Assembly: GCA_021772895.1 (NCBI GenBank) | Contig: JAJFLC010000005.1 | Span: forward strand, 124,001-188,000 | Origin: Mariprofundaceae bacterium | GTDB lineage: Bacteria; Pseudomonadota; Zetaproteobacteria; Mariprofundales; Mariprofundaceae | Direction of reading: 5' to 3' | DNA: 64,000 nt | Shown: positions 1 through 8,169 of the stretch, piece by piece | Position numbering within the stretch: position 1 is the first letter of the stretch | Layout: each line of letters begins with the position of its first letter | Notes under the pieces: model-generated | Seen by the model: the letters and a program-made list of their open reading frames with translations, nothing else | What the model was told of the DNA's origin: nothing | Database searches by the model: none | Made by a program: the position numbers and the translations under genes

Positions 1-2226
1 ATCCGATGTGTTTTTGCTGCTGATCAGAATATTTCCATAATCATCGTAGGTCATAGACATATTTGTAACCACAGCCGGTGTGTCTGGTACGGGATCAGGT
101 ATTGGTGTAGGAGAGATCGGAACATCAGCTGGTGGTGCAGGAGGAACCGCAGCTATTGGATCGATTGGAATGGGGCTTTTAAAGCCTGTATTCAATTCAT
201 ATTGCTTCACAGTGGATGCAGAAAGATGTGCCCAGGTTCGACCCTGCCCAAGGTTTTTCACAGCAAATGTATTGTCTGTTCGGGAGAGAACCGTACGACT
301 GGCTGTACGCGATTCGGTATACATAGGCAAACCCATGCGTGCAGCATCCTGATGATAGCCTGTTTCTGTTACGAGACCGCTCTGATCATCGGTTTGCTCC
401 ACTGTGGCAAAACCACGGAATTCTTTGCTCGGATCATCGAAAAAGCCCTCCTTATAATTATTTGAGGCGGAGCGTGTTTCAACACCCGGGCCGCTGGTTG
501 AAATGTTTGTTGCCGTCCAGACAGCCATTTCTTTACCATTGCTCATATCAACCACTTGTGACGCATAGGTGATATTCGTTTTCAAGTGGCTTGAAAGATC
601 TTCAATCGAAGACATTAACGGGCTGTTAGCCCATGCACTGATGGAAATATGACCAGAACTGTCGTTTTGCAAGCCTCCATAACCAATGACAGGCGTGGTA
701 GTGGCGAAAGAGGTTGTCTCGAATCCACTGCCGGTATTCAGGAAGATACCGCTCACCCCGCCAAGCAGTCCATTTTGATAGGTGAAAAGACTAACCCGGT
801 CTTTCAGGCCATCACCATTCACATCGGCAAAGCCCCAACCATCAACAATATCTCCGCGACTTCGCTTGGCCCCGGCAAAGGTGAACTTCACAGGGTCATT
901 CCAGGTTACAGGCGTAGCACTATAACCCGACCCTGTATTGTAATAAACTTTGAATGACCCATCATAAATCACTTTACACGGGACACTTCTATTATCGGTT
1001 TTTGTTACATGCGCATCAATAATGACCTTATCCAACAGACCATCACCATTCAGATCAACCAAACCGTAGGAACCTGCCGGCTTAAACCGTGAGACATGTC
1101 CTCCTTCCGGTACAAGAGCACATGCATTGCCTTTACCCATATCAAAGGAGTACGCTGCAGAATCGGCGTACGAAGGACTTACCTGTGCAAAAATACCATA
1201 ATATGTCCACAATCTGTTATTTGGATCTCCATGAGAGGCGGTAATTCGATCATCATCCATATCACCATTGATATCTGGATATCCATATCCTGCGGCAGAT
1301 GCAAGCCCGATGTGTTTCCCGGCATAGTTAAACTCTGTTGTTTTAGGAGAAAGAACAAGACCAGCACCCGTACTACCAGAGGCTGAGACAGGCCAATTTG
1401 AGACCTTCCAAAGCAGGCTGCGATGATCCTTTGCATCCAGCTGAGTATATTCAAATGAGAGATCATAAGCCAAAACACCATTGGCATAACTTTTTGCCGA
1501 TATCAGACGTGCGCCAAACATTTTTTGATAGCCTGTATTATACCGCCACCGGCGATCCTTGGCGGGACGTGTCTGATAATCCAAAACCAGCGTGTTATTC
1601 GGGGCATAGTTCACTTGGCCCAGACGATGACCATCCGCATCATCCAAATAATAATAACGCATGAAATTACCATGTGTATCCACGACTTTACTCAAATGCC
1701 AACTAAATGACTGGGCCACACCTTGAGGCCAACTTGATTTTTGTGGCGTCACCACATCATCATTCCAGCCAAAATGGTATTTTGTGCCTTCTTTATCCAG
1801 CACTTCCCATCGGTTTCCAATCTTAGTGATATGCAAAAAAGCACCTTCACGCTTGGCTCGGTATTGCCCATCACCAATAGCCACAAGTTCCATTGCGCTG
1901 CCATTCATCCACAAAACAAACACATCGGCATCGGTATAAAGCGGCTTACCCTTTTTCAGACTGCGTTCAATACGGGCCACATTCAGCCCCCAGCCATAGC
2001 CATACATGCTGTTGCCTTGACTGGATGAATAATTCAACTGTAGAGCGGGCTGCATTCCCGCAACACCGGGCGCCGCAGCAATCGGAATGTTATGGGTAAA
2101 AGAACCGGAATGCGCCTGAATTTCGCTTGCACCCGAGCCTAAATCAATGCCTGCATTGGCAGACGCTGCCAAACCCATCAAACATACCAGAAGACCCGAC
2201 AGAACACAGATACCAGAACGATACAT
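1..2226 (-). CDS. SpvB/TcdB-type secreted Rhs-like protein, 5' part (runs off left edge)
   Basis: The frame is open for 742 codons from an ATG at 2226 to the window edge, with no stop. A strong GGAGG-type ribosome site lies just upstream. Residues 1-25 form a signal peptide ending in ASANA. The mature N-terminus carries the SpvB signature (FTHNIPIAAAPGVAGMQP, then YGYGWGL). FG-GAP/VCBS-like calcium-loop motifs lie near residues 317, 389 (DLNGDGLLD) and 467 (DVNGDGLKD). An EFRGFATVE motif near 602 is typical of the SpvB/TcaC middle region. A proline-rich linker at about 684-713 precedes a YDDYGN Rhs-like start. In known families this shell encapsulates a C-terminal toxin or effector, which would lie outside the window. 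Partner genes (TcdA, TccC, immunity) are not visible. Family assignment is confident; toxin function is inference. Confidence 0.85.
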   Translation of the reverse strand, partial: MYRSGICVLSGLLVCLMGLAASANAGIDLGSGASEIQAHSGSFTHNIPIAAAPGVAGMQPALQLNYSSSQGNSMYGYGWGLNVARIERSLKKGKPLYTDADVFVLWMNGSAMELVAIGDGQYRAKREGAFLHITKIGNRWEVLDKEGTKYHFGWNDDVVTPQKSSWPQGVAQSFSWHLSKVVDTHGNFMRYYYLDDADGHRLGQVNYAPNNTLVLDYQTRPAKDRRWRYNTGYQKMFGARLISAKSYANGVLAYDLSFEYTQLDAKDHRSLLWKVSNWPVSASGSTGAGLVLSPKTTEFNYAGKHIGLASAAGYGYPDINGDMDDDRITASHGDPNNRLWTYYGIFAQVSPSYADSAAYSFDMGKGNACALVPEGGHVSRFKPAGSYGLVDLNGDGLLDKVIIDAHVTKTDNRSVPCKVIYDGSFKVYYNTGSGYSATPVTWNDPVKFTFAGAKRSRGDIVDGWGFADVNGDGLKDRVSLFTYQNGLLGGVSGIFLNTGSGFETTSFATTTPVIGYGGLQNDSSGHISISAWANSPLMSSIEDLSSHLKTNITYASQVVDMSNGKEMAVWTATNISTSGPGVETRSASNNYKEGFFDDPSKEFRGFATVEQTDDQSGLVTETGYHQDAARMGLPMYTESRTASRTVLSRTDNTFAVKNLGQGRTWAHLSASTVKQYELNTGFKSPIPIDPIAAVPPAPPADVPISPTPIPDPVPDTPAVVTNMSMTYDDYGNILISSKNTSD

Positions 2227-2353
2227 AACCCCTCCTCAAGAGCGCATAAATTAGAGCCAATAAAAACACATTTGCATACGCCCCGCCATCCCGCAAAAAG
2301 GGTATGTCATGAATTTGACGATCTTTCTTTTCTACCTCTCATTTCCACAAAAG

Positions 2354-2386
2354 AAAAAGGCGGTACGTGGAAGCGTATCGCCTTTT
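2354..2386. terminator. Bidirectional terminator-like hairpin between divergent genes
   Basis: The arms AAAGGCGGTACG and CGTATCGCCTTT pair over 12 bp with one G-T pair and a 5-nt loop. An A-run and a T-run flank it, so it can terminate transcription from either side. Both neighbouring genes start nearby and point away from it, so it does not end an annotated gene. Confidence 0.6.
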
Positions 2387-2455
2387 TATCATCCCCTTTT
2401 CTATAACCAATTACACATGAATCAACATCATTACAAACACAGCCAAGAAAAGCGT

Positions 2456-2483
2456 TTGACATAAACCCTCACCGTTTTATACT
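2456..2483 (+). promoter_or_regulatory. Sigma70 promoter of rplM-rpsI
   Basis: A perfect -35 TTGACA (2456-2461) and a -10 TATACT (2478-2483) are 16 nt apart, about 50 nt upstream of the rplM start. This is a strong constitutive-type promoter, as expected for ribosomal protein genes. Confidence 0.8.
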
Positions 2484-2534
2484 GCGCCGCCCACCGAATG
2501 GGGCTTTTTTATATTTGAGATTTGGAGTTTAACC

Positions 2535-2966
2535 ATGCGCACCTGGACTGTCCGCCCTGGAGACGTTGAACGTAAATGGTATATCGTTGATGCTGAGGAT
2601 CTGATCCTTGGTCGTTTATCAACAGAGGTAGCCAAGGTTCTGCGCGGTAAACACCGCCCGCAGTATACCCCGCATGCTGATTGTGGCGATCATGTGATTG
2701 TCATCAACGCTGAAAAAATTAAAGTGACTGGCCGCAAAGAAGCTCAGAAGACTTATTACCGCCATTCACAGTATCCAGGTGGCCTGAAAAGCATCACCCT
2801 TGAGAAGCAGCGTGAGCGCTTCCCGGAACGTATTATTGAGCTGGCAGTGAAAGGTATGATGCCGAAGAACCCATTGGGTCGCTCCATGTTGAAAAAACTG
2901 AAGGTTTACGCTGGCAGCGATCATCCGCACACAGCACAGCAGCCTGAAGCATTAAAGCTTAACTAA
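2535..2966 (+). CDS. rplM: 50S ribosomal protein L13
   Basis: The 143-residue protein has the length and signatures of bacterial L13: N-terminal [39 protein letters not shown] in the middle and [12 protein letters not shown] toward the C-terminus. It is an early-assembly protein of the large ribosomal subunit. A GGAG ribosome site lies 8-12 nt before the ATG. It is followed after 23 nt by rpsI, the usual L13-S9 pair, and shares the promoter at 2456-2483. Confidence 0.97.
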   Translation: MRTWTVRPGDVERKWYIVDAEDLILGRLSTEVAKVLRGKHRPQYTPHADCGDHVIVINAEKIKVTGRKEAQKTYYRHSQYPGGLKSITLEKQRERFPERIIELAVKGMMPKNPLGRSMLKKLKVYAGSDHPHTAQQPEALKLN

Positions 2967-2989
2967 GTTAGTTACGAGGAATTTAGAAA

Positions 2990-3382
2990 ATGGCAGAAAC
3001 AGTTTACCGTGGCACAGGCCGCCGAAAAAGAAGCATTGCACGTGTCCTGATCCAACCTGGAAAAGGTGAAATCAACATCAATGGTCGTACCATTGAAGAT
3101 TTCTTCCCGATTGAAATTATCCGTCAGGAAGCACTTCGTCCTCTCGCAGAAACTGAACTTTCCGGCCGCATTGACCTCCGTGTCAATGTAAACGGTGGTG
3201 GTGTTTCCGGTCAGGCTGGCGCGATTCGCCATGGCATTGCCCGCGCATTGCTGGAATATGATTCAGGCCTGCGTGCACAGCTGAAAGCTGCTGGCTTCCT
3301 GACCCGTGATGCCCGTGTTGTTGAACGTAAAAAGGCTGGTCTGAAAAAAGCCCGTCGCGCGCCTCAGTTCTCGAAGCGTTAA
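2990..3382 (+). CDS. rpsI: 30S ribosomal protein S9
   Basis: The 130-residue protein starts with [16 protein letters not shown] and ends with the conserved [12 protein letters not shown] tail, which reaches the P-site tRNA in known structures. It contains the family motif [19 protein letters not shown]. It lies 23 nt after rplM with its own GAGGA ribosome site and is followed by a strong intrinsic terminator. No anomalies were seen. Confidence 0.97.
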   Translation: MAETVYRGTGRRKRSIARVLIQPGKGEININGRTIEDFFPIEIIRQEALRPLAETELSGRIDLRVNVNGGGVSGQAGAIRHGIARALLEYDSGLRAQLKAAGFLTRDARVVERKKAGLKKARRAPQFSKR

Positions 3383-3410
3383 ACCAGCACTTCACGACTT
3401 CGCTTTATCT

Positions 3411-3447
3411 AAAGGGAAGGTTCCTGTTGCAGGGCCTTCCCTTTTTT
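3411..3447 (+). terminator. Intrinsic terminator of rplM-rpsI
   Basis: The arms AAGGGAAGG and GGCCTTCCCTT flank a loop of about 10 nt and are followed by a run of six T. It sits 29 nt after the rpsI stop codon. Confidence 0.88.
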
Positions 3448-3587
3448 ATTGCCTGGGCATCTAAGCTGAACATGTTTTACTGGCTCACACACAAAACCTC
3501 CTTCCCTCATCTACAATGAACAACGATAGCGCGAACTGTCGATTGAGGGTGGCAATGAACATGCCATTTAAGCTAGCTTTGGCACAG

Positions 3588-3599
3588 AGAGTATACTCT
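3588..3599. promoter_or_regulatory. 12-bp perfect palindrome upstream of the Trm112-like gene
   Basis: AGAGTATACTCT is its own reverse complement and contains a TATACT -10-like hexamer. It is centred about 32 nt before the start codon at 3626. I find no good -35 at the correct distance, so a promoter-operator role is a suggestion only. Confidence 0.3.
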
Positions 3600-3625
3600 G
3601 ATTTTTTTAATGACCGAGGTTCATC

Positions 3626-3796
3626 ATGATTGATAAAGCACTGCTGGATATTCTTGCATGCCCGAAATGCAAAGGTGATGTTCATTATAACAATGACAAA
3701 AACGGTCTGGTGTGTGATGCGTGCCAACTGGAATACCCCATCCGTGATGATATTCCTGTCATGCTGGTGGATGAGGCCAAATCACTCGATAACTAA
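3626..3796 (+). CDS. Trm112 family protein (YcaR-like)
   Basis: This 56-residue protein begins MIDKALLDILACPKCKG. Two cysteine pairs (CPKC near 12-15 and CDAC near 33-36) form a zinc ribbon, followed by the family motif EYPIRDDIPVML. Bacterial Trm112-like proteins are small folded partners whose clients are mostly unknown; eukaryotic Trm112 activates several methyltransferases. The gene is commonly found near lipid A genes such as lpxK and kdsB, matching this context. A GAGG ribosome site precedes it, and it lies 39 nt before the acyltransferase. The many methyltransferases downstream make an activator role tempting but unproven. Confidence 0.9.
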   Translation: MIDKALLDILACPKCKGDVHYNNDKNGLVCDACQLEYPIRDDIPVMLVDEAKSLDN

Positions 3797-3835
3797 ACAC
3801 TCATTTCAACTATTATTTCAATGGATAGGATTTTA

Positions 3836-4723
3836 ATGCTCACGATTCGTTTGCTTTTCCGGTGTGTACGGATACTTCCGGTCCGACTTGCCGGAGCCAT
3901 CGGCGCGGGATTGGGGCGAGCCGGTTACTTTATCGACAAACGCCATCGCAATATAGCCCAAAACAATCTTGCCCGGGTTTATCCAGAGAAATCTCCTGCA
4001 TGGCACTCCCGGGTTGCTCGGGAATCATTTGCAGAACTCGGGCGTACACTCCTTGAAATACCCCATGTATATTTGCGTTCAAAGGAATTTTTACTTTCTC
4101 GCATTACAGTCGAAGGAGAAGATGTATTACGTGAATTACTGGCTCAAAACAAAGGTGCATTCCTTACGGCTTGCCACCACAGCAACTGGGAGCTTGGCGC
4201 ATTAACTTTCTCTATGCTGGGCTATCCGACATCCATCATTTACCGCCCCATGAACCAGAAACCCGTTGAAAACTATTTCAAAACACTGCGTGAACGATTC
4301 GGAGCCACTTTCCAATCCCGACTTAGTAGAAATATCCGCTGGATTCCACAAACATTAAAAGCTCATGGCAATATTGCTGTCATGATTGACCAGAACATCA
4401 ACACGGGCATACCCGTGCCTTTTCTTGGGCATTTAGCCAATACAACTACCGTTCCGGCAATCTTTGCACTGAAACAGAATACACCTGTCGTTGGTGTTGC
4501 CCTGATGCGCCATGCAAGAAGCTTTCGTTTCACGCTACACATCTGGCCCATCCTCCCGCCTGAAGCATCTGGCGACAAAGAAAAAGATACCTATGAATTC
4601 ATGCATGCAGTGAGTAAAAGCTTCGATGATATCATCCATCAACGTCCGGAATTATGGTTATGGTCACACCGCCGGTGGCGGACGCTCGATGAAAACACGG
4701 AGATTGATCATGGCACATCATAA
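3836..4723 (+). CDS. lpxL: Lipid A late acyltransferase (LpxL/HtrB-like)
   Basis: The protein belongs to the LpxL/LpxM/HtrB acyltransferase family, which adds a secondary fatty acyl chain to lipid A at the inner membrane. The HHSNWE motif near residue 113 matches the catalytic HX4D/E box. Other family features are NNLARVYPE near the N-terminus, YRPMNQKPVENYF and the C-terminal PELWLWSHRRW. A hydrophobic N-terminal segment anchors it. An ATG at 3821 is in frame, but TAGGA sits only in front of the ATG at 3836, which I chose (295 aa). The end overlaps the next gene by 14 nt. The acyl chain and acceptor position cannot be read from sequence. Confidence 0.85.
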   Translation: MLTIRLLFRCVRILPVRLAGAIGAGLGRAGYFIDKRHRNIAQNNLARVYPEKSPAWHSRVARESFAELGRTLLEIPHVYLRSKEFLLSRITVEGEDVLRELLAQNKGAFLTACHHSNWELGALTFSMLGYPTSIIYRPMNQKPVENYFKTLRERFGATFQSRLSRNIRWIPQTLKAHGNIAVMIDQNINTGIPVPFLGHLANTTTVPAIFALKQNTPVVGVALMRHARSFRFTLHIWPILPPEASGDKEKDTYEFMHAVSKSFDDIIHQRPELWLWSHRRWRTLDENTEIDHGTS

Positions 4724-5390
4724 ACCACTGGAAAGACCACGGTGGAGTGCCTCTCAAAAAGCCGAGATCATGAAACTGCAAAGCCATGGCATGGATGAGT
4801 TACATGCCAGAGCGGGGAAACGTTATGACGCCATTATTCATGCTTTGCCTAAACCTCTCCCCATTGACACTTCGATCCTCGATATAGGCTGTGGTGCTGT
4901 CTGCACGGGCAAACTATTCAACTCTTCGAACACCACCTATCTCGACCCTCTGCTTGATAATTTCAAACGCAGCTTTCCCGGTGAGCTGCCAAATGGAGAG
5001 TTTATTGCTGGAATCGCTGAAGATATAGCCAAGCCAGACAACAGTTACGATTTTATTCTCTGTCTGAACACCTTAAGTTTTGTGCTTAACCCCGAACTGG
5101 TTTTGCATGAAATCAAACGCCTGCTTAAAACAGATGGCACATTTGTTATTAGCATCATGACATGGCCTGAGCTGTTTGCCCGTTTCCACTATCTGAAAAC
5201 AAGAATATTTTCTTTGGGTGAACTTCAAAGCAGGCTTTATTGCTATACATACAGAGGCATAAAAAACACGCTTCAACGTCACTTTGAAATCATCGATGAA
5301 ATCCAACTTCATGCGGAAACAGTTCCACTGGCGCAGGAGTGGATGTTTATTTGCCAGCATCAAGAACCTTCACGCAATAATGAATCATAA
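4710..5390 (+). CDS. Class I SAM-dependent methyltransferase (LPS cluster)
   Basis: The motif-I loop ILDIGCGAVCTG near residue 50 and the FILCLNTLSFVLNPELVLHEIKRLL segment define a Methyltransf_11-type Rossmann methyltransferase. The substrate is unknown. Longer in-frame starts exist upstream inside the acyltransferase gene, but the ATG at 4710 has a GGAG site 8 nt before it and gives a normal N-terminus (226 aa). It overlaps the preceding gene by 14 nt and the following waaF-like gene by 11 nt, so it is translationally embedded in the LPS operon. Sugar or lipid O-methylation is plausible; a quinone-type substrate is not supported. Confidence 0.75.
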   Translation: MAHHKPLERPRWSASQKAEIMKLQSHGMDELHARAGKRYDAIIHALPKPLPIDTSILDIGCGAVCTGKLFNSSNTTYLDPLLDNFKRSFPGELPNGEFIAGIAEDIAKPDNSYDFILCLNTLSFVLNPELVLHEIKRLLKTDGTFVISIMTWPELFARFHYLKTRIFSLGELQSRLYCYTYRGIKNTLQRHFEIIDEIQLHAETVPLAQEWMFICQHQEPSRNNES

Positions 5391-6360
5391 AAAGCTGCTT
5401 ATCATGCCACCCAACTGGTTGGGTGATGTGGTGATGGCTCAACCCGCCATGTCTGCATTTGCAAAACATTATATAAACCAGCCTGACTACAATCAGCTTA
5501 TTATATATGGCCGCCCATGGCTTGCTGATCTATTGCCTTTTCTCGGCCTTGATTCAGCCATCTATCAGGAATCAATGCCAGATGATGTCGATACGATTGT
5601 GCTGTTTCCCAACAGCTTCCGTTCAGCCTGGAAGGCATTTCGCAGCGGCGCATCTCAACGCATCGGCTTTTGTGGTCAATGGCGCGGCATACTGCTGAAT
5701 CAGGGCTTTAATCCTCAACTAAACATGATGCATGAACATCATCGGGATTATTTTCTTAATCTGGCTGAGCAAGCTGATATCCCCATTCATCAGAGAGAAG
5801 TTAAACTCCATGTGTCGGCCAGTGACATTGAGACAGGTCAGAAACTGATACAGGACAATGGACTTGATCCTGAAAAAACCATATGTGTAGCGCCCGGTGC
5901 CCAGTTTGGAGGGGCAAAACGTTATCCTTCAGAGGCCTATCGCTACGTCCTGAAATGGCTCGCTGAAGCGGGTTGGCATATTCTCATTTTGGGTACAACT
6001 GCTGAGCAGAAGATTGGTGATCAATGCCTTGATCAGGTGCAAACACCTAAATGGAACAGCAGTGGACAAACCTCACTCAAAGAGGCCCTGCAAATTCTCA
6101 CGGCCGCTCGCCTTCTACTTTGTAATGACTCAGGCCTGATGCATGTTGCCGCAGGCATGGGAAAACCTGTTGTTGGTATTTTTGGGGCAACCGACCCTGA
6201 AAGAACCCAACCTTCCGGCCCCCATGTCCGATTATTATACAAGCCTGCTGTATGCAGCCCATGCCTTCAGCGCGAATGCTCCGTCCCCGGTCACCCCTGC
6301 ATGGGCAATATTCTTCCTGAAACTGTTCGTGATGCATGTTTGCAGGTGCTTGACGCATGA
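5380..6360 (+). CDS. waaF: ADP-heptose:LPS heptosyltransferase II
   Basis: This GT9 glycosyltransferase adds the second L-glycero-D-manno-heptose to the inner core on the cytosolic face of the inner membrane. Diagnostic segments are LLIMPPNWLGDVVMAQPAM at the N-terminus, CVAPGAQFGGAKRYP near 170, and LLCNDSGLMHVAAGMGKPVVGIFGATDPERTQP, typical of WaaF. The cysteine-containing tail CSPCLQRECSVPGHPC is also family-like. I chose the ATG at 5380, just inside the end of the methyltransferase gene; the upstream in-frame ATG at 5284 lies within that gene and adds non-homologous residues. The stop overlaps the next start by 4 nt. Confidence 0.9.
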   Translation: MNHKKLLIMPPNWLGDVVMAQPAMSAFAKHYINQPDYNQLIIYGRPWLADLLPFLGLDSAIYQESMPDDVDTIVLFPNSFRSAWKAFRSGASQRIGFCGQWRGILLNQGFNPQLNMMHEHHRDYFLNLAEQADIPIHQREVKLHVSASDIETGQKLIQDNGLDPEKTICVAPGAQFGGAKRYPSEAYRYVLKWLAEAGWHILILGTTAEQKIGDQCLDQVQTPKWNSSGQTSLKEALQILTAARLLLCNDSGLMHVAAGMGKPVVGIFGATDPERTQPSGPHVRLLYKPAVCSPCLQRECSVPGHPCMGNILPETVRDACLQVLDA

Positions 6361-7385
6361 AAATACTCATCGTAAAGCTTTCGGCATTTGGTGATATCAT
6401 CCATACATTGCCTGCGCTGGACGACCTGCTGCAACGACCGGAAGTGGATGAGATCCATTGGCTGGTGGATAGCCGATATGCTTTTGTGACTGAAATATTC
6501 CCGCAACAAATTCATGTCACATCGGTTTCATTAAAAGGCAAACAGCCTTTAAATTCAGCATTCAAGGCAATTCGGAAACTCAGAAGAGAAAAGTTCGATC
6601 TTATTATTGATTTACAAGGACTTATAAAGTCAGGTGTCATTGCACGTGCCATTGGTTCACCGGTCTTTGGCTTCGACCGCAAACATTTACCCGAACGCCC
6701 GAATGGACTATTCACAAAGCCTGTCACATTTCATAGACAAGAAACGCATGTTGTCCAATGGTATCGCCGCATCGCAGCCGGAGCGTTTCTTGAATATCCC
6801 AACCATGTTCCAAAAAAGCCTCTTAATTATCAAACGCCGCATCTTGATTTATCAGCAGCAATACATTCAGATACAACATCTCTGCTGACTAAACTGGCAC
6901 TGGAACCGGATCAATATATTGTTCTAAATATGGGCGGTGGCTATCCCACCAAGCGCCTCCTGGAGGCAACATGGTTAGAAACGGCAAATCAAATTCTGGG
7001 CATGGGCTTAAGCCCCGTTCTTATCTGGGGAAATCAGGAAGAGCAAACCCGGGCGACTCAGATTGCCAATCATAATCCCTCCATTAAAGTATTACCGGAA
7101 CGGCTTGCAACGCTCCCTTTGTGTGCTTTTTTAACAACCTCCCGTGCACTGATCAGTGCCGATACGGGCCTGCTGCATCTAGCCGCCGCACTTAACGTGC
7201 CAACCATTAGCTTCTGGGGGCCTACCCTACCTGATACGCTTGGCCCGCTTGGAAAGCGTGATGCACATATCATTGCACCTGTCACTTGCATTGGCTGCCG
7301 CAAACGTACGTGTAATGATTTCATCTGCATGCCAAAAATTACGCCTGAAATGCTATTGACCCAAATAAAAAACAAGCCAGATTGA
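6357..7385 (+). CDS. waaC: GT9 heptosyltransferase I-like protein (WaaC-like)
   Basis: The N-terminus MKILIVKLSAFGDIIHTLPAL matches heptosyltransferase I, which transfers the first heptose to Kdo2-lipid A. Further support is LIIDLQGLIKSGVIARAIG, RPNGLFT and the C-terminal ADTGLLHLAAALNVPTISFWGPT donor-binding motif. At 342 residues it is near family length. It overlaps waaF by 4 nt (ATGA), so the two are translationally coupled. A cysteine-rich tail (CIGCRKRTCNDFIC) resembles that of the neighbouring WaaF. Heptose I transfer is the best call, but another GT9 acceptor cannot be excluded. Confidence 0.75.
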   Translation: MKILIVKLSAFGDIIHTLPALDDLLQRPEVDEIHWLVDSRYAFVTEIFPQQIHVTSVSLKGKQPLNSAFKAIRKLRREKFDLIIDLQGLIKSGVIARAIGSPVFGFDRKHLPERPNGLFTKPVTFHRQETHVVQWYRRIAAGAFLEYPNHVPKKPLNYQTPHLDLSAAIHSDTTSLLTKLALEPDQYIVLNMGGGYPTKRLLEATWLETANQILGMGLSPVLIWGNQEEQTRATQIANHNPSIKVLPERLATLPLCAFLTTSRALISADTGLLHLAAALNVPTISFWGPTLPDTLGPLGKRDAHIIAPVTCIGCRKRTCNDFICMPKITPEMLLTQIKNKPD

Positions 7386-7389
7386 ACTC

Positions 7390-8151
7390 ATGAATATTTA
7401 TCTACGCCTGCTTATCATCACCACACTATTTTTAACGCCAGCGTTGGCATACAGTGGAGAAGAATCAAAACCCTCCAACTGCTTCCCTTTTCATGGTGAA
7501 ACCATGAGGTTTGCAGTCGGTTGGGAGTTTGTCACTGCTGGCAGCGCCACCATGCATTTCAGCAACAAAGGTGAAAACGGTTACCGCATCGATACCGAGG
7601 CTCACACCAATAAATTTTTCGACATGTTCAAAAAAGTACGCGATACCATCGTATCCGAAGGCGTATGCATCAATGATCAACCACAAAGCACGCTGTTTGA
7701 CCTTGTACAGAATGAACGAAAATATCATGCAAAAAAGAGAACCGACTTCCTATGGAAAGAAAATAAAGTTAACTACACCCACAATGAAAAAATGGATAGT
7801 TATGACGTTCCGGCCGGGCACCTCAATGTATTGGATGCGTTTTTTCTAACCCGTACCTTACCGGTTAAAAAAAATGAAGCGCTTAAAATTCCTGTATTTG
7901 ATTCTCGAAAACGCTACGAAATCGAAGTTCGTCTTCTTAAAAAAGAGACCATCAGAGCCCCATGGGGCAAGCTGGTCGAGTGTCTGGTGATTGAACCCAA
8001 GCTCAAAACGGCAGGAATTTTTTCCAGCGCCGGTACCATGAAGGTATGGCTCACCAACGATGCCAGACGCATCCCGTTAAAAATGACTGCAAAAATCAAA
8101 ATTGGACGTATCATTGCACGCCTAACCGATTATCAAGCGCCCGGCGCGTAA
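7390..8151 (+). CDS. DUF3108 domain periplasmic protein
   Basis: The 253-residue protein has a signal peptide (residues 1 to about 20, ending ALAYS). The exported beta-rich body resembles DUF3108 proteins: FAVGWEFVTAGSATMHF near 40-56, a central VLDAFFLTRTLP segment and TMKVWLTNDARRIPLKMTAKIKIG near the end. No enzymatic residues are evident. DUF3108 proteins are periplasmic, of unknown function, often near envelope genes. It lies 4 nt after the GT9 gene and 18 nt before the carbamoyltransferase, so it is probably cotranscribed and linked to LPS or envelope assembly. Confidence 0.75.
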   Translation: MNIYLRLLIITTLFLTPALAYSGEESKPSNCFPFHGETMRFAVGWEFVTAGSATMHFSNKGENGYRIDTEAHTNKFFDMFKKVRDTIVSEGVCINDQPQSTLFDLVQNERKYHAKKRTDFLWKENKVNYTHNEKMDSYDVPAGHLNVLDAFFLTRTLPVKKNEALKIPVFDSRKRYEIEVRLLKKETIRAPWGKLVECLVIEPKLKTAGIFSSAGTMKVWLTNDARRIPLKMTAKIKIGRIIARLTDYQAPGA

Positions 8152-8169
8152 CAAGGACATCTGTAAAAC

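Larger units (their letters stand above)
2227..2534. other. Intergenic region between divergent SpvB-like gene and rplM
   Basis: This 308-nt stretch holds the SpvB-like ribosome site next to 2226, an isolated bidirectional hairpin at 2354-2386 and the sigma70 promoter of rplM at 2456-2483. I see no coding sequence or RNA gene besides these. Confidence 0.6.

Noticed and set aside
80-2099. Several plus-strand ORFs of 60-100 residues
   Set aside because: All lie opposite the continuous minus-strand SpvB-like frame and have no ribosome sites or recognisable domains.
2240-2262. Possible sigma54 site upstream of the SpvB-like gene (TGGCTCT...ATGC)
   Set aside because: The -24 and -12 elements are one base off the required spacing.
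3579-3597. TTGGCA and TATACT as promoter of the Trm112-like gene
   Set aside because: The hexamers are only 7 nt apart, too close for sigma70.
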